Source: Arthrobacter gengyunqii (GTDB lineage Bacteria; Actinomycetota; Actinomycetes; Actinomycetales; Micrococcaceae). From it: DNA of 64,000 nucleotides. The translations under genes were made by a program, and so were the position numbers. Shown here one piece after another: positions 45,173 to 56,177 of this stretch. Position 1 is the first letter of the stretch, and each line of letters begins with the position of its first letter. The notes beneath the pieces were generated by a model. It saw only the letters and a program-made list of their open reading frames with translations. It was not told the origin of the DNA and ran no database searches. The DNA lies in NCBI RefSeq assembly GCF_023022985.1, contig NZ_CP095461.1:1860001-1924000 (forward strand), read 5' to 3'.

Positions 45173-46147
45173 CTACTTGACTTCCTCGATGTCCACGACA
45201 AACACCAGCGGACCGGACGGGCCGCGCTGGGCGGGATCGCCGTAGGCGAGCTCGGTGGGGATGACCAGCAGAACCTTGGATCCGGCCTTCTGGCCGGCAA
45301 GTCCGTAGGTCCAGCCGGAGATGACGCCGTCCAGCGGGAATTCCACGGCCTCGCCCTGCTCGTAGCTGGAGTCGAAGGTCTCGCCGTCGCGAAGGCCAAC
45401 GCCCAGGTAATTCGCCTTGACGGTGCCGGTCTCTTCAACAACCGCTCCGTCGCCTTCTTCAAGAACCTTGACGATCAGCTTTTCCGGTTCAGCAGCATCC
45501 TCGGGGATCTCCACGGCGGGAACACCGTCTTCACCGAAGGTCACCTTGGGGAGCTTGCCGTCGGCTTCGAGCGCCGCTACGTCATCCTGGCTCATCAGGA
45601 GGGTGCCGTCGGCGTTGCGCGCGGCTGCCTCGTCCTTTTCCAGTACCGGAACGGTGTCCTGGGCACTGAGCACATTCAGGACCATCACCTGCGTGGGCTG
45701 GTCAGCGGCGTCCTCGCCGCTCGCCTCGGCCTGCGCGTCGGGGAAGGCGTAGGCGATCTGCGAGCCAACCTTGGCGCCCAGCAGGACCTCGTAGAGTACC
45801 GGGTCCTGTTCCTTCAGCATGTCATTCACCGGCAGCGTGGATGCTGTCTGTGCGTAGGTGTCCCCCAGCACGCTCGCGTCATCTGCACTGAGTGCCACGA
45901 ACTTGAAGGTGATGCTCTGACCGTCGGCAACCTCGTCGCCGTCGCCCGTGTGGACAATCTTCGCGGCACTCTCGGTGATGTCCAGCGGAGCATCGAACTC
46001 CACCTCGGGAGCGGTCTCCTGGTCCTCGACCTTGACCTTGACGGAGTCAAAAACTCCCTCCTGGCCTGCGGACTTGCCCTCTTCCGCGCCGCCACAGGCG
46101 GACAGGAAGAGCAGGGCGGACAAACTTATGGCTAGTACTTTTCGCAC
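45173..46147 (-). CDS. FKBP-type peptidyl-prolyl isomerase lipoprotein
   Basis: 324 residues: a lipoprotein signal peptide (MRKVLAISLSALLFLSAC) with lipid-accepting Cys18, an acidic N-terminal region, then a C-terminal FKBP domain ending in PTELAYGDPAQRGPSGPLVFVVDIEEV. The middle (about 60-190) looks like a second, diverged FKBP-like unit. Likely an extracytoplasmic folding helper anchored to the membrane. The start is GTG 46147 behind GAAAGAAG; the frame is open upstream without coding features. Confidence 0.92.
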   Translation of the reverse strand: MRKVLAISLSALLFLSACGGAEEGKSAGQEGVFDSVKVKVEDQETAPEVEFDAPLDITESAAKIVHTGDGDEVADGQSITFKFVALSADDASVLGDTYAQTASTLPVNDMLKEQDPVLYEVLLGAKVGSQIAYAFPDAQAEASGEDAADQPTQVMVLNVLSAQDTVPVLEKDEAAARNADGTLLMSQDDVAALEADGKLPKVTFGEDGVPAVEIPEDAAEPEKLIVKVLEEGDGAVVEETGTVKANYLGVGLRDGETFDSSYEQGEAVEFPLDGVISGWTYGLAGQKAGSKVLLVIPTELAYGDPAQRGPSGPLVFVVDIEEVK

Positions 46148-46320
46148 ACTACTTCTTTCAGTGGTGGACAGATGGGCCCGCGATGTCCCCGGCAGAGCCG
46201 GGTTTTGGGCGCGGACAGTCGACTCAAGCGTAGCGTTTCTGCCTGTGCGCTGCCTTGGAGTGATCGCCCCAGGCGGAAAAGACGCGAAACCCACCCGCAG
46301 CGGGCCACGCGGGCCGCACG

Positions 46321-47682
46321 CTAGAGGGTCGCCAGCAGGGCCTCCACCCGCTCATCCACTGCTGCAAACGGGTCCTTGCACAGGACGGTCTGCTGCGCGC
46401 GGTCATTGAGCTTAAGGTGCACCCAGTCAACGGTGAAATCACGGTTGGCGGCCTTGGCCCGGCGGACAAAGTCCCCCCGCAGCTTGGCCCGGGTGCTCTG
46501 CGGCGGAACGTCCACGGCTTCCTTGACCTGGATGTCTTCGACCACGCGCGCGGTTTCACCCCGGGACTGCAGCAGGTAGAAAAGCCCCCGCCGGCGGGAG
46601 ATGTCATGGTAGGTCAGGTCAATCTGCGCCAGCCGCGAAGCGGCAAGGTCCAGGGAGTCGCGCTCCGCGTACCGGTCAACGAGTTTCTTCTTGATGGCCC
46701 AGTCAATTTCGGTATCGATGCCGGAAGTGTCCTGGGATTCGATTGCCAGAAGGGTGCGCTCCCACAGGTCCAGCACCCGTTCCACATGCGGATTGTGGGC
46801 GCCGTTGGCAGCAACGAAATCCTGCACCCGGGCCAGGTAGACACTTTGCAGTTCAAGCGCGGTCATGGTGCCGCCGTTGGCAAGCTTCAGCGGCATGCGG
46901 CCGGTCAGGTCGTGGGAAATTTCACGGATGCTGCGGATGGGATTCTCCAGCCGCAAATCCCGCATCACCGCTCCGGCTTCAATCATGCGGAGCATCAGGT
47001 CCACGGAACCGATTTTGAGCAGCGTTGTGGTCTCGGACATGTTGGAGTCCCCGGCGATGACGTGCAGCCGGCGGTAATGCTCGGCGTCGGCATGCGGCTC
47101 GTCGCGGGTGTTGATGATGGGGCGGGACCGCGTGGTGGCGGAAGAGACACCTTCCCAGATGTGGTCCGCCCGCTGCGAGAAGGCGTAGAGGGAGCCTGAC
47201 TGCGTCTTAAGCACCTTTCCCGCACCGACGAGCAATTGCCGGGTGACCAGAAAGGGGATGAGGATGTCCGCCAGCCGGGAGAATTCCAGGCGCCGCGGAA
47301 TGAGGTAGTTCTCGTGGCTTCCGTAGGAGTTTCCCGCCGAGTCGGTGTTGTTCTTGAACAGGTAGACGTTGCCGTTGAAGCCTTCGGCCCGGAGCCTGTC
47401 TTCCGCCTCGTCGACGAGGTCGTCCAGAATCAGTTCGCCGGCCCGGTCATGCGCCACAAGCTGTGCCAGATCGTCACATTCGGCCGTGGCGTACTCCGGA
47501 TGGGACCCGACGTCGAGGTAGAGCCGGGAACCGTTGGTCAGGAACACGTTGGAGGAACGCCCCCAGCTCACCACTTTTCGAAACAGGTAGCGTGCCACTT
47601 CTTCGGGCGAGAGCGGGCGGGAGTCGGGGCCCGAGTAGGCAATTCCAAACTCGGTTTCAATTCCAAAGATCCTGCGGTCCAT
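46321..47682 (-). CDS. pafA: Pup--protein ligase PafA
   Basis: 453 residues of the glutamine-synthetase-like ligase family: [16 protein letters not shown] with the catalytic/metal Glu, [35 protein letters not shown] and [15 protein letters not shown]. It uses ATP to join the C-terminal Glu of Pup to substrate lysines. The ATG overlaps the prcA stop (TGATG), with GGAGGGAGACTG as ribosome site. Confidence 0.97.
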   Translation of the reverse strand: MDRRIFGIETEFGIAYSGPDSRPLSPEEVARYLFRKVVSWGRSSNVFLTNGSRLYLDVGSHPEYATAECDDLAQLVAHDRAGELILDDLVDEAEDRLRAEGFNGNVYLFKNNTDSAGNSYGSHENYLIPRRLEFSRLADILIPFLVTRQLLVGAGKVLKTQSGSLYAFSQRADHIWEGVSSATTRSRPIINTRDEPHADAEHYRRLHVIAGDSNMSETTTLLKIGSVDLMLRMIEAGAVMRDLRLENPIRSIREISHDLTGRMPLKLANGGTMTALELQSVYLARVQDFVAANGAHNPHVERVLDLWERTLLAIESQDTSGIDTEIDWAIKKKLVDRYAERDSLDLAASRLAQIDLTYHDISRRRGLFYLLQSRGETARVVEDIQVKEAVDVPPQSTRAKLRGDFVRRAKAANRDFTVDWVHLKLNDRAQQTVLCKDPFAAVDERVEALLATL

Positions 47683-48440
47683 CAGTCTCCCTCCGGGCCG
47701 GACAGCAAGCGGTCCAGCTCTACGGTGTTGATTCTCCGGAATGCCCGCACGGCGCCCCGGGAGGAGAGCGGATTCCGGTCGAGCACCGCCACTTCCAACA
47801 GACCCGCGCCCAGCTGCTCCGGCTCGGAACCGGCGGATCCGTTGGCGGTGCCCGACGGCTCCGCGGGGGCGCGGGTGGCGGAGAGTGCGCCAACGGCCGT
47901 CCGGATGGCTTCACGGAATCCGGTGTCCTGGTTCCAGGTCCGGGCCAGGGCCTCGTGCACCACGTCCGCCTGCCCGCCCATGACCACGTAATTGCTTTCA
48001 TCGGCTATTGAGCCGTCGAACGTCAGCCGGTACAGGTGGTCGGCGTAGGGTTCAGCGCCCACTTCGGCCACGGCCAGTTCCACTTCGAACGGCTTTCCTT
48101 CGGTCGTGAAGACGGAGCCGAGGCTTTGCGCATAGACACTGGCCAGGCCCCGGGCCGAAACGTCTTCGCGGGAGTAGGAGTAGCCGCGCACGTCGGCGTA
48201 GCGGACACCGGCCTGGCGAAGGCTCTCGAACTCGTTGTACTTGCCGACCGCGGCGAAACCGATCCGGTCATAGATCTCCCCGAGCTTATGCAGCGACGGT
48301 GAGGGGTTCTCGGCAACCAGGGCAATGCCGTCGCGGCAGGTCAGCACAACAACGGAGCGTCCCCTGGCAATGCCTTTCCGGGCGAAATCCGCCCGGTCCT
48401 TCATTAGTTGTTCGGGAGATACATAAAACTGCTGTGTCAT
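47682..48440 (-). CDS. prcA: Proteasome subunit alpha
   Basis: 252 residues: [33 protein letters not shown] is the alpha-type gate and H0 region; no N-terminal catalytic Thr. The C-terminal tail (about 195-252) is variable and acidic. Forms the outer heptameric rings and gates entry to the chamber. Separated by two bases from prcB and overlapping pafA by one. Confidence 0.97.
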   Translation of the reverse strand: MTQQFYVSPEQLMKDRADFARKGIARGRSVVVLTCRDGIALVAENPSPSLHKLGEIYDRIGFAAVGKYNEFESLRQAGVRYADVRGYSYSREDVSARGLASVYAQSLGSVFTTEGKPFEVELAVAEVGAEPYADHLYRLTFDGSIADESNYVVMGGQADVVHEALARTWNQDTGFREAIRTAVGALSATRAPAEPSGTANGSAGSEPEQLGAGLLEVAVLDRNPLSSRGAVRAFRRINTVELDRLLSGPEGD

Positions 48441-48442
48441 GA

Positions 48443-49267
48443 TCAGCCCTCCAATCCCGCTGCGGAACGGCGGTTAATCAGTTCCTGGGCCATCATGTGC
48501 AGTTCACGTTCCGGGATTTCCCGGGCACCGGCGCTGTTGACCACATAGACCACGGGCCACAGTTGCCGCACGAGGTCCGGGCCGCCGGTGGCGGAGTCGT
48601 CGTCGGCGGCGTCGTAGAGCGCTTCAACCGCCACGGCCACCGCCTGTTCCTCGTCCAGGCCGGGTTTCCAGAGCTTCTTGAGCGCTCCGCGAGCAAACAC
48701 CGATCCCGAACCCACACTGTGGTGTTCATACTCCTCGTAGCGCCCGCCCGTGACGTCGTAGGAGAAGAGCCGGCCGAGGTGGCGTTCGGTGTCGTAACCG
48801 GCGAACAGCGGCACCACCGCGAGTCCCTGAAGCGCGAGGGGAAGGTTGGAGCGCACCATGGCAGCGAGCCGGTTGGACTTGCCGTCCAGGCTCATGGGCG
48901 TTCCCTCGATTTTGTCGTAGTGCTCCAGCTCCACCTGGAACAACCGGATCATGTCGATGGCGAGCCCGGCGGTTCCGGCAATGCCGACCACCGAGTAGTT
49001 GTCCGCCGGGAAAACCTTCTTGATATGGCGGCTGGCGATCATGTTTCCCATGGTCGCCCGCCGGTCACCTGCCATCAGCACGCCGCCGGCATAGGTGAGG
49101 GCAACAATGGTGGTGGCCTGGGGCGCGGCCGCCGACGCCGACCCGGTTGGCGCGGGACCCAGCCGGCGCGATGACGGAAGGAGTTCAGGGTGGTGCCGGG
49201 CAAGATGATCGCTGAAGGACGGCGGTGCCGCCCCATTAACCGCTGCTGCGGGGTCCTGACGGGTCAT
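48443..49267 (-). CDS. prcB: Proteasome subunit beta
   Basis: 274 residues: a 51-residue propeptide, then mature [20 protein letters not shown] with catalytic Thr52. It forms the inner rings and hydrolyses peptide bonds after self-processing. The ATG follows the pup stop by three bases, so translation is likely coupled. Confidence 0.97.
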   Translation of the reverse strand: MTRQDPAAAVNGAAPPSFSDHLARHHPELLPSSRRLGPAPTGSASAAAPQATTIVALTYAGGVLMAGDRRATMGNMIASRHIKKVFPADNYSVVGIAGTAGLAIDMIRLFQVELEHYDKIEGTPMSLDGKSNRLAAMVRSNLPLALQGLAVVPLFAGYDTERHLGRLFSYDVTGGRYEEYEHHSVGSGSVFARGALKKLWKPGLDEEQAVAVAVEALYDAADDDSATGGPDLVRQLWPVVYVVNSAGAREIPERELHMMAQELINRRSAAGLEG

Positions 49268-49270
49268 CCG

Positions 49271-49474
49271 CTACTGTCCGCCCTTTTGGATGAAGCCCCG
49301 GACAAATTCCTCGGCGTTGTTTTCCAGCACGCCGTCAATCTCGTCCAGGAGGTCATCGACGCCTTCAGTCTGCGCTGACGCTCCCGCGTCGGGGGCGGCT
49401 TCCGGAGGAGGTGTCTCTTCCAGTTCCTCTTCTTCGCTGCGTGCCCCGGTGTTCCTGCGGTCCTGGCTTGCCAT
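49271..49474 (-). CDS. pup: Prokaryotic ubiquitin-like protein Pup
   Basis: 67 residues, acidic and disordered, with the C-terminal helix VDDLLDEIDGVLENNAEEFV and ending in KGGQ. The final Gln must be deamidated to Glu by Dop before ligation. AAGGAAGG precedes the ATG. Position between dop and prcB matches other actinobacteria. Confidence 0.98.
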   Translation of the reverse strand: MASQDRRNTGARSEEEELEETPPPEAAPDAGASAQTEGVDDLLDEIDGVLENNAEEFVRGFIQKGGQ

Positions 49475-49546
49475 GATGACTGCCTTCCTTGGCCGGAGTC
49501 CGGCCTTGTGACGGGTCCTGCCGATTCGGAACCCAACTGCTAGTGC

Positions 49547-51157
49547 CTATGGTGCCACGCTATGTTCGGGCCCGGACAGGAGTCGAGTGACAAAGTCCTC
49601 CGCATCGGCAGAAGCTTCGAACAGTTCCTCGGTCAGCGCCCGGGTTCCCTTGAGCGGTTCACGGGTGGGAATGCGCTGGAGCCGTCGGTGCGAGGGCAGC
49701 TCAAAGATGATCGAATCCCAGCTGGCGCCCACCACCTGCCGCGGAAAGCGGCTGACGCATTTGCCGCGGAAATAGGCCCGCGTGTCATCGGGCGGTTCGT
49801 TGACTGCCCTGGCAATCTCCTCATCGCCGAGGAGGCGTTCCATCTGGCCGCGCGCCGCGAGCCGGTAGTAAAGCCCCTTCTCGGGGCGCATGTCCGAGTA
49901 CTGGAGGTCCACCAGGTGCAGCCGTGCGTCGGACCAGGCGAGGGAATCACGGTTGCGGTAGGCCTGGAGCAGTTTCAGCTTGGCCACCCAGTCCACGGAG
50001 GCTGCGGCTTCCATCGGATCCCGCTTCAGCGTTCCCACGAGGGCGGTCCAGCGGCCAAGGATGTCCTCCGTGTCGGCGTCTGCCCCACGGCTCCGGCAGT
50101 GCCTCGCGGCTGCCTCCAGGTAAATCTCCTGCAGGTCCAGCCCGGTGACTCTGCGACCGTCCTTGAGTTCCACCAGCTGTTGCAGGCCGGGATCGTGGCT
50201 GATCGCCTGGAGCGCCCCCACCGGGTCCCGCAGTTCCACCTCCGGCGCCGTGCCCTCCTCGATCATGGACAGCACGATGGATGTGGTCCCCACCTTCAAC
50301 AGCATGGACACCTCGCTGAGGTTGGCATCTCCGATGATGACGTGCAGGCGCCGGTATTTCTCCGCCACGGCATGGGGTTCATCGCGGGTGTTCACGATGG
50401 GCCTGCGGATGGTGGTTTCCAGGCCCACCTCCGCCTCGAAGAAATCGGCCCGCTGGCTGAGCTGATATCCCTGCCGCTGATTGTTGGTTCCAATTCCCAC
50501 CCGGCCGGACCCGACAATGACCTGTCGGCTGGCAAAGAACGGCACCAGTCCCCGCACCAGGTCCGTGAACGGAACGCTGCGCGGCACCAGATAGTTCTCA
50601 TGGGAGCCGTAGGAGGCGCCCTTGCTGTCGGTGTTGTTCTTGTACAGGTTCACCGGAGAAAAGCCGGGGGCGGCGGCGATGTACCGCACCGCTGCCAGTA
50701 CCACGGCGTCCCCGGCTTTGTCCCACAGCACTGCGTCGCGCGGAGTGGTGACTTCCGGCGAGGAGTATTCCGGATGCGCGTGGTCGACGTAGAGACGTGC
50801 GCCGTTGTTCAGGACCATGTTCATCAACACCGGATTGTCCGTGGTCTGCTCACCGTAGAGGGCGGCAGGACCTCCCCCCTCCATGGCAATCTGTTCTGCA
50901 TCCAGGACCGGCGGAACGTCCGTCAGCTGGGTGGGATCCGCGGCAGTGCGGGGCACTGTGTACCCCCGGGCATCGTTCAGCGGAGCTTCGTCCGTATAGT
51001 CCCAGCGGGTGCCGCCGAAATTTCCCATCCCGCTCCGCCGCGACGCCGCGTACGCGTTGACGATCTGGCTGGAGAGGACGGTGGCGTTGGCGGCGGGAAG
51101 CCCGGGCGCCAGCACACCGTACTCGGTTTCCGTGCCCATGACACGGCGCACGCTCAT
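49547..51157 (-). CDS. dop: Deamidase/depupylase Dop
   Basis: 536 residues, a PafA paralog with the Dop-loop region after [16 protein letters not shown]: an insertion containing [15 protein letters not shown], then [19 protein letters not shown] and [17 protein letters not shown]. It converts Pup-Gln to Pup-Glu and removes Pup from substrates. ATGA overlap with the ARC gene. Confidence 0.97.
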   Translation of the reverse strand: MSVRRVMGTETEYGVLAPGLPAANATVLSSQIVNAYAASRRSGMGNFGGTRWDYTDEAPLNDARGYTVPRTAADPTQLTDVPPVLDAEQIAMEGGGPAALYGEQTTDNPVLMNMVLNNGARLYVDHAHPEYSSPEVTTPRDAVLWDKAGDAVVLAAVRYIAAAPGFSPVNLYKNNTDSKGASYGSHENYLVPRSVPFTDLVRGLVPFFASRQVIVGSGRVGIGTNNQRQGYQLSQRADFFEAEVGLETTIRRPIVNTRDEPHAVAEKYRRLHVIIGDANLSEVSMLLKVGTTSIVLSMIEEGTAPEVELRDPVGALQAISHDPGLQQLVELKDGRRVTGLDLQEIYLEAAARHCRSRGADADTEDILGRWTALVGTLKRDPMEAAASVDWVAKLKLLQAYRNRDSLAWSDARLHLVDLQYSDMRPEKGLYYRLAARGQMERLLGDEEIARAVNEPPDDTRAYFRGKCVSRFPRQVVGASWDSIIFELPSHRRLQRIPTREPLKGTRALTEELFEASADAEDFVTRLLSGPEHSVAP

Positions 51158-52917
51158 AGATACTGCCCGGGGTTGGCGGCTGTTTCGATGGAGCGTCCGG
51201 GTTCCTGGCCGGCCTTGCCCTGGATGATGGTGCGGATGTACGTGATGCGCTCGCCTTTCTTGCCGGAAATGCGTGCCCAGTCGTCCGGATTGGTGGTGTT
51301 GGGCATGTCCTCGTGCTCACGGAACTCGTCCACCACTGCACGCATCAGATGATCGATCCGCAGTCCGCGCTGATGCAGGGTCAGCAGGTCCTTGATGGCA
51401 TATTTCTTGGCCCGGTCCACGACGTTTTGAATCACGGCGCCCGAGTTGAAGTCCTTGAAGTACAGCATCTCGGTGTCGCCGTTGGCGTAGGTGACTTCAA
51501 GATATTCGTTGGACTTGTCCTCGGCGTACATCTTCTCCACCGTTCGGCGGATCATTTCCCGTACGGTCATCTCCGGGTCGTACCCGTTTTCTGCGAGGTC
51601 GTCACGGTGCAGCGGCAGGTCCGGGGTCAGGTACTTGGCAAAGATTTCCGCCGCGCCCTCGGCGTCCGGGCGCAGGATCTTAATCTTCACGTCCAGCCGG
51701 CCGGGGCGCAGGATGGCCGGATCGATCATGTCTTCGCGGTTGGAAGCGCCAATCACGATGACGTTTTCCAGCTTCTCCACGCCGTCAATCTCCGAGAGCA
51801 GCTGGGGAACAATGGTCGTTTCGACGTCGGAGGAAATGCCGGTGCCGCGGGTGCGGAACAGGGAATCCATCTCATCGAAGAACACCACTACCGGACTGCC
51901 GCCGGAGGCCTTTTCGCGGGCACGCGCGAAGATCAGCCGGATGTGCCGCTCCGTCTCACCCACGTACTTGTCCAGGAGCTCCGGGCCCTTGATGTTCAGG
52001 AAGTAGCTGCGGGTCCCCAGGGAACCGGTCTGTTCCATGACCCGGGCGGCCAGGGAATGCGCCACCGCCTTGGCGATGAGGGTCTTGCCGCAGCCCGGAG
52101 GGCCGTACAGCAGGATTCCCTTGGGTGCCTTGAGCCCGTGCTCCCGGTACAGGTCGGGGTGCAGGAAGGGCAGCTCCACGGCGTCGCGGATCTGCTCGAT
52201 CTGGGGTCCCAGGCCGCCGATGTCCGAGTAGGAGATGTCCGGAACCTCTTCCAGGACAAGGTTCTCCACTTCGCTGCGCGGAATCTTCTCGAGCGCGTAG
52301 CCGATCCGGGTGTCCACGGTGACGGCGTCCCCCACCCGGACTCTCTCGGCTTCCAACGGCCCGTTGAGGCGGACCACGCGTTCGTCGTCGGCCCGGCCGA
52401 CCACCAGGCAACGGTCGCTGCCCAGCAGCTCCTTGACGGTGAACAGCTCGCCGCTGCGCTCAAAGCCCAGGGACGCGACGGCCACCAGTGACTCGTTCAG
52501 GAGCACTTCCTGCCCGGCAACTATCTGGTGCATATCCAGCAGCGGGCTCACCGAGACGCGCAGCTTCCGGCCCGACTGGATAATGTCCAGGCTGTCCTGG
52601 ACTGCCGCCGTCGTTGTTTTTCCCCTGCTCGCCGGTGCCCGGTGGTTCACCGAGATGACTGTGGCGAAGCTGAAGGGCGTGGCGCCCTCTTTCTCCAGGG
52701 CGTCCTTCAGCCGGATGATTTCCGCTTTCGCCGTCTCCAGCATCGCCACCAACCGGGCGTTGTTGTGGGTCAGGGCGGCCAACTGCCGGTCCACATTCCG
52801 CAGCTTCTCCCTTAGGACGGCGGCTTGCTGGGAGTCGGACCCGGGTCCACCCGATGCGCGCAGATACTCTCGCGGATCTTCAGCCCCGGAATCAACGGTG
52901 TTATCTGCTTCAGCCAT
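51154..52917 (-). CDS. arc: Proteasomal ATPase ARC/Mpa
   Basis: 587 residues: N-terminal coiled coil ([20 protein letters not shown]) that binds Pup, tandem OB folds (about 85-230), and an AAA domain with Walker [18 protein letters not shown] and Walker [12 protein letters not shown]. It ends in GQYL, the docking motif for proteasome alpha pockets. ATG 52917 is used (AAGGTGGACGCAAAC upstream); the in-frame extension to 53010 is not family-like. Confidence 0.97.
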   Translation of the reverse strand: MAEADNTVDSGAEDPREYLRASGGPGSDSQQAAVLREKLRNVDRQLAALTHNNARLVAMLETAKAEIIRLKDALEKEGATPFSFATVISVNHRAPASRGKTTTAAVQDSLDIIQSGRKLRVSVSPLLDMHQIVAGQEVLLNESLVAVASLGFERSGELFTVKELLGSDRCLVVGRADDERVVRLNGPLEAERVRVGDAVTVDTRIGYALEKIPRSEVENLVLEEVPDISYSDIGGLGPQIEQIRDAVELPFLHPDLYREHGLKAPKGILLYGPPGCGKTLIAKAVAHSLAARVMEQTGSLGTRSYFLNIKGPELLDKYVGETERHIRLIFARAREKASGGSPVVVFFDEMDSLFRTRGTGISSDVETTIVPQLLSEIDGVEKLENVIVIGASNREDMIDPAILRPGRLDVKIKILRPDAEGAAEIFAKYLTPDLPLHRDDLAENGYDPEMTVREMIRRTVEKMYAEDKSNEYLEVTYANGDTEMLYFKDFNSGAVIQNVVDRAKKYAIKDLLTLHQRGLRIDHLMRAVVDEFREHEDMPNTTNPDDWARISGKKGERITYIRTIIQGKAGQEPGRSIETAANPGQYL

Positions 52918-53043
52918 GTTTGCGTCCACCTTCACGTTGCGCAGGGTCTCTAGCCTCGACGATAACCCAGCAGCGGAAGCAACACACGGGTTGGCACCTC
53001 TTGTGTTCACCGGGCCGGCAGTTATCCACCGGCCCGATTGCGG

Positions 53044-54111
53044 CTACGGCGTTTCGGGCGTAACGTCCTGATCCGCGTTATACTTTTCGGCGTTTTCCAG
53101 CGCCCCGCGCTGCACCTTGGAACTGGCATCACGGGCCGCACGGCGCAGCTTGTGCGCCGAGACTTCCCGCTCCCCCACGGCTGCCGGAGTCCACGCGTTC
53201 ATGTCCTCTTCGCTGAAGTTGGTCTTCGACGCGCGGCGCTTGGCCACCAGCCCGGTGGCGCCTTCGGCGAGGCGGCGGGCGGTCAGGAGGAAACCGGTGT
53301 GGGCCACCATGCGGTGGTCCGGCCGCACTGCCAAACCTTCGAGGTGCCAGCCACGGACCATGGATTCCCAGCCGTCCGGCTCGGTGAACCGGCCGTCGGC
53401 GCGGATGGCCTCTGCGGTCCGGGACAGCTGGGTGACGGTGGCAACGTAGGAGATCCACACGCCTCCGGGCGCCAGGACGGTGGCAACGGCGTCGGTGCAC
53501 TCCCACGGTGCCAGCATGTCCAGGACCACGCGGTCCACACTGCCGGGCTCTTCCGTGCGGACAACCTCTTCCTGGAAGTCACCCAGGGTGATGTTCCAGG
53601 CGGGGTGCGGTCCGCCGAAGAAGGTTTCCACGTTGCCCCGGGCGATGTCCGCGAACTCTGCACGCCGCTCAAAGGAATGCAGGGAGCCGGAGTCACCCAC
53701 GGCACGCAGCAGCGAGATGCTCAGGGCCCCGGAGCCGACGCCGGCTTCCACCACGCGGGCACCGGGATAAATGTCCGCCATGGTGACAATCTGGCCGGCG
53801 TCCTTCGGATATACGACGGCGGCACCGCGGGGCATGGAGAGCACAAAATCGGACAGCAGGGGACGGAGCACCTGATACTGCTGGCCCGTGGTGTTGGTGA
53901 CGATCGTGCCCTCGGGCATGCCGATAATCGTGTCATGGGGCAGGAATCCGCGGTGGGTGTGGAAGGCGCCCCCCTCGGTCAGGGTGATGGTGCTGTGCCG
54001 GCCCTTTTCGTCGGTGAGCTGGACGCGCTCTCCCGGACGCAGCGGTCCCCGGCGGTGTTCGGCGCCGTGGGGAGCTGTAGCGGCTGTCTGGCCCGGGGTG
54101 TCCGAGTTCAT
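53044..54111 (-). CDS. trmI: tRNA (adenine-58-N1)-methyltransferase TrmI
   Basis: 355 residues. The N-terminal OB-like domain contains LRPGERVQLTDEKGRHSTI; the Rossmann SAM site is VVEAGVGSGALSISLLRAVG, followed by DRVVLDMLAPWE. It methylates A58 in the T-loop of tRNAs. AAAGGAACGTTACCC precedes the ATG. Upstream of arc, as usual in actinobacteria. The last 60 residues are a less conserved basic extension. Confidence 0.95.
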   Translation of the reverse strand: MNSDTPGQTAATAPHGAEHRRGPLRPGERVQLTDEKGRHSTITLTEGGAFHTHRGFLPHDTIIGMPEGTIVTNTTGQQYQVLRPLLSDFVLSMPRGAAVVYPKDAGQIVTMADIYPGARVVEAGVGSGALSISLLRAVGDSGSLHSFERRAEFADIARGNVETFFGGPHPAWNITLGDFQEEVVRTEEPGSVDRVVLDMLAPWECTDAVATVLAPGGVWISYVATVTQLSRTAEAIRADGRFTEPDGWESMVRGWHLEGLAVRPDHRMVAHTGFLLTARRLAEGATGLVAKRRASKTNFSEEDMNAWTPAAVGEREVSAHKLRRAARDASSKVQRGALENAEKYNADQDVTPETP

Positions 54112-54170
54112 GGGTAACGTTCCTTTGGATTTCGGTGGTGCTGGTCTGTCAAGAAGGGGGTGGCGGAAAT

Positions 54171-55349
54171 TTACCGCGGGGAGGCGGGCGGGCGCTTCCG
54201 CCGTGCGGACTTGGGCGATATGGCGTCCAGGACAACCGCCTGGGTCAGGAGCCCCACCACGGCACCGTCCCGGTCAATCACGGCGTATTCGCTGCCTTGA
54301 AGTTTAGCGAGGTACTCCACCAGTTCTGAACCGGCGGCTGCCACGGGAACATAGGCGCCCGGAGCCAGCGGCCTGGCCGCGGCGTCCACCGGCGTGGATT
54401 CCGCCAGATTGTCCGGCACCAGGGCGACCGCGCCGCGGTCGGCGATGGCCCAGGGCTGTCCTGTCGGGGCCGTGATGACCAGTGCCGTTTCCGGCTGGGC
54501 TGCCAGCAGTTCCCGTGCATGGGACACCGGGGAGCCGGCGCGGAGGGAGTGGGCCGGACTCATCAGGGCGCCGGCGCTGACGTGGGGAAGCCGCAGCCGC
54601 ACGCGGGCATTCTGGATGCTGGCCCCGGCCCCCATCCAGAGGAAAGACGAGATGAGTGCGGTCAGCAGGACAACCTGCAGGTCAGGTGATTGGCCTCGCA
54701 GGTAGGGCGGCACCAGGACGGCGGCGGCCAGCAGCACGGCAATGATGCGTCCGGCGTAACCGGCGGCAACGGTTCCTTTGTCCTGGGAACCGGTGGCCTT
54801 CCACACTGCGGATTCCACAATCCGGCCGCCGTCCAGCGGAAGGCCGGGCAGGACGTTGAAGATCGCCACCAGCAGGTTGGCCCACACGAAAATCTCTGCC
54901 AGCAGGGTTGCCACCGGGTTCAGCGGCACTGCCAGCAGGAGGAGCCAGCCTGCGCCGGCCAGCACAAAGTTGGCGGCCGGGCCGGCCAGGGCCACCAACA
55001 GGGAGCGTCCGGGTGTTGACTGGACGTTGCCGAACTGGGTGTGCCCGCCCCAGAGGGTCAGCACGATCTTCGCTGTCGGCCAGCGGTAGCCCCTGGCGGT
55101 AACTGCGTGGGCCAGTTCATGGACCAGGACGGAGACCAGGAGCAGCAGCGCGTAGCCCAGTGCGACGGCGTAGGCCCATGCCCCGAGATCCGGAAAACTC
55201 CGCCGGACCAGGGGACCGAAAAACACCACGATGAAAGCGGCGATGATGAACCACGAGTAGGCCAGGTAGATCGGCACCCCGGCTATGCGCCCCAGCGGTA
55301 TCCCGTTCCGTGCGGGTGCCGGCGTGCCGGCTCCGGGGGTAGTGCTCAA
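54171..55349 (-). CDS. Site-2 protease (M50) family protein with CBS pair
   Basis: 392 residues. Membrane metalloprotease motifs: VLVHELAHAVTARGY (HExxH) and NVLPGLPLDGGRIVE; the C-terminal part (about 245-385) looks like two CBS domains ending in VIDRDGAVVGLLTQ. It probably cleaves membrane proteins under control of an adenosyl ligand. The start is TTG 55349 after GGAGGCAACGCG, overlapping the HAD stop as TTGA; that overlap supports the rare start. Confidence 0.9.
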   Translation of the reverse strand: MSTTPGAGTPAPARNGIPLGRIAGVPIYLAYSWFIIAAFIVVFFGPLVRRSFPDLGAWAYAVALGYALLLLVSVLVHELAHAVTARGYRWPTAKIVLTLWGGHTQFGNVQSTPGRSLLVALAGPAANFVLAGAGWLLLLAVPLNPVATLLAEIFVWANLLVAIFNVLPGLPLDGGRIVESAVWKATGSQDKGTVAAGYAGRIIAVLLAAAVLVPPYLRGQSPDLQVVLLTALISSFLWMGAGASIQNARVRLRLPHVSAGALMSPAHSLRAGSPVSHARELLAAQPETALVITAPTGQPWAIADRGAVALVPDNLAESTPVDAAARPLAPGAYVPVAAAGSELVEYLAKLQGSEYAVIDRDGAVVGLLTQAVVLDAISPKSARRKRPPASPR

Positions 55350-56074
55350 CGCGTTGCCTCCGCCGGCGCCGAAGTCACCAGGGAGGCCAGGTCCGCTGCA
55401 TTCCTGCCGGCCAGGGTTTCCCATTCGTGCCGGCCCTCGTCGGGGGGAAGCGGAAGAAAATGCGGCACTCCGAGCGTTACCAGGCCTGCCGCGCCGGCGG
55501 AGGTGACTCCCGGAAGGGAGTCCTCGATCGCAACTACACGGTCCTTCACCAGACCCGGGATCAGCGACGAAAGGCGGTCAAAGGCCAGTTCATAGGGCTC
55601 CGGATGAGGCTTTCCCTGCTGGACCATGTCTCCGGTGACCAGGAACTCGAAGGTCCCGGCCGGCAGCTGGCGGCGGATCTCGTTGGCCAGCACGGGCTCT
55701 GACATGGTCACCATGACGCATGGAATACCGGTCTCGCGAAGTTCTGCCAGCAATTCCCGGGCACCCGGACGCCAGGGAATCTGAGTGCGCACATTAGCCG
55801 TCACCTGGGAAATTAGGCGGTCGATGATTTCACGGATGGTGAGGGGAACGCCCGCGTTCTGCAGCAGTCCGGCGCTGTACGTCAATGCCTGGCCGACCAT
55901 GGCCTCGGCATCGGAATCCGTCCACGAGCCGCCATACGCGGCCACGAGGTCCTTCTCCGCCTGGATCCAGTATGGCTCCGTGTCCACGATCGTGCCGTCC
56001 ATATCCCAAAGCACCGCTTGGAGCGGGCCGGGCCGGGGATCGGTTTGCAGGGCATTCGGAACAGAAGAAGACAT
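55346..56074 (-). CDS. HAD-family phosphatase
   Basis: 242 residues: LWDMDGTIVDTEPYW (nucleophile Asp and acid Asp), SQVTANVRTQIPWRPGARE cap region, VMVTMSEP and KPHPEPYELAFDRL, VAIEDSLPGVTSAGAAGL. Beta-phosphoglucomutase-like subgroup; substrate unknown. TAGACT lies seven bases before ATG 56074; the long in-frame extension to 56323 is antisense to the divergent PAC2 gene and rejected. Confidence 0.9.
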   Translation of the reverse strand: MSSSVPNALQTDPRPGPLQAVLWDMDGTIVDTEPYWIQAEKDLVAAYGGSWTDSDAEAMVGQALTYSAGLLQNAGVPLTIREIIDRLISQVTANVRTQIPWRPGARELLAELRETGIPCVMVTMSEPVLANEIRRQLPAGTFEFLVTGDMVQQGKPHPEPYELAFDRLSSLIPGLVKDRVVAIEDSLPGVTSAGAAGLVTLGVPHFLPLPPDEGRHEWETLAGRNAADLASLVTSAPAEATR

Positions 56075-56177
56075 GCATCCCAGTCTACGGGGGCGCCGGC
56101 TGACGGGTTTACTTTGCTCTGGGCGAAGCTCTGCGTGCAGTCCTGACAACGCAGCGTGCCGGACATATGGTGAGTCT

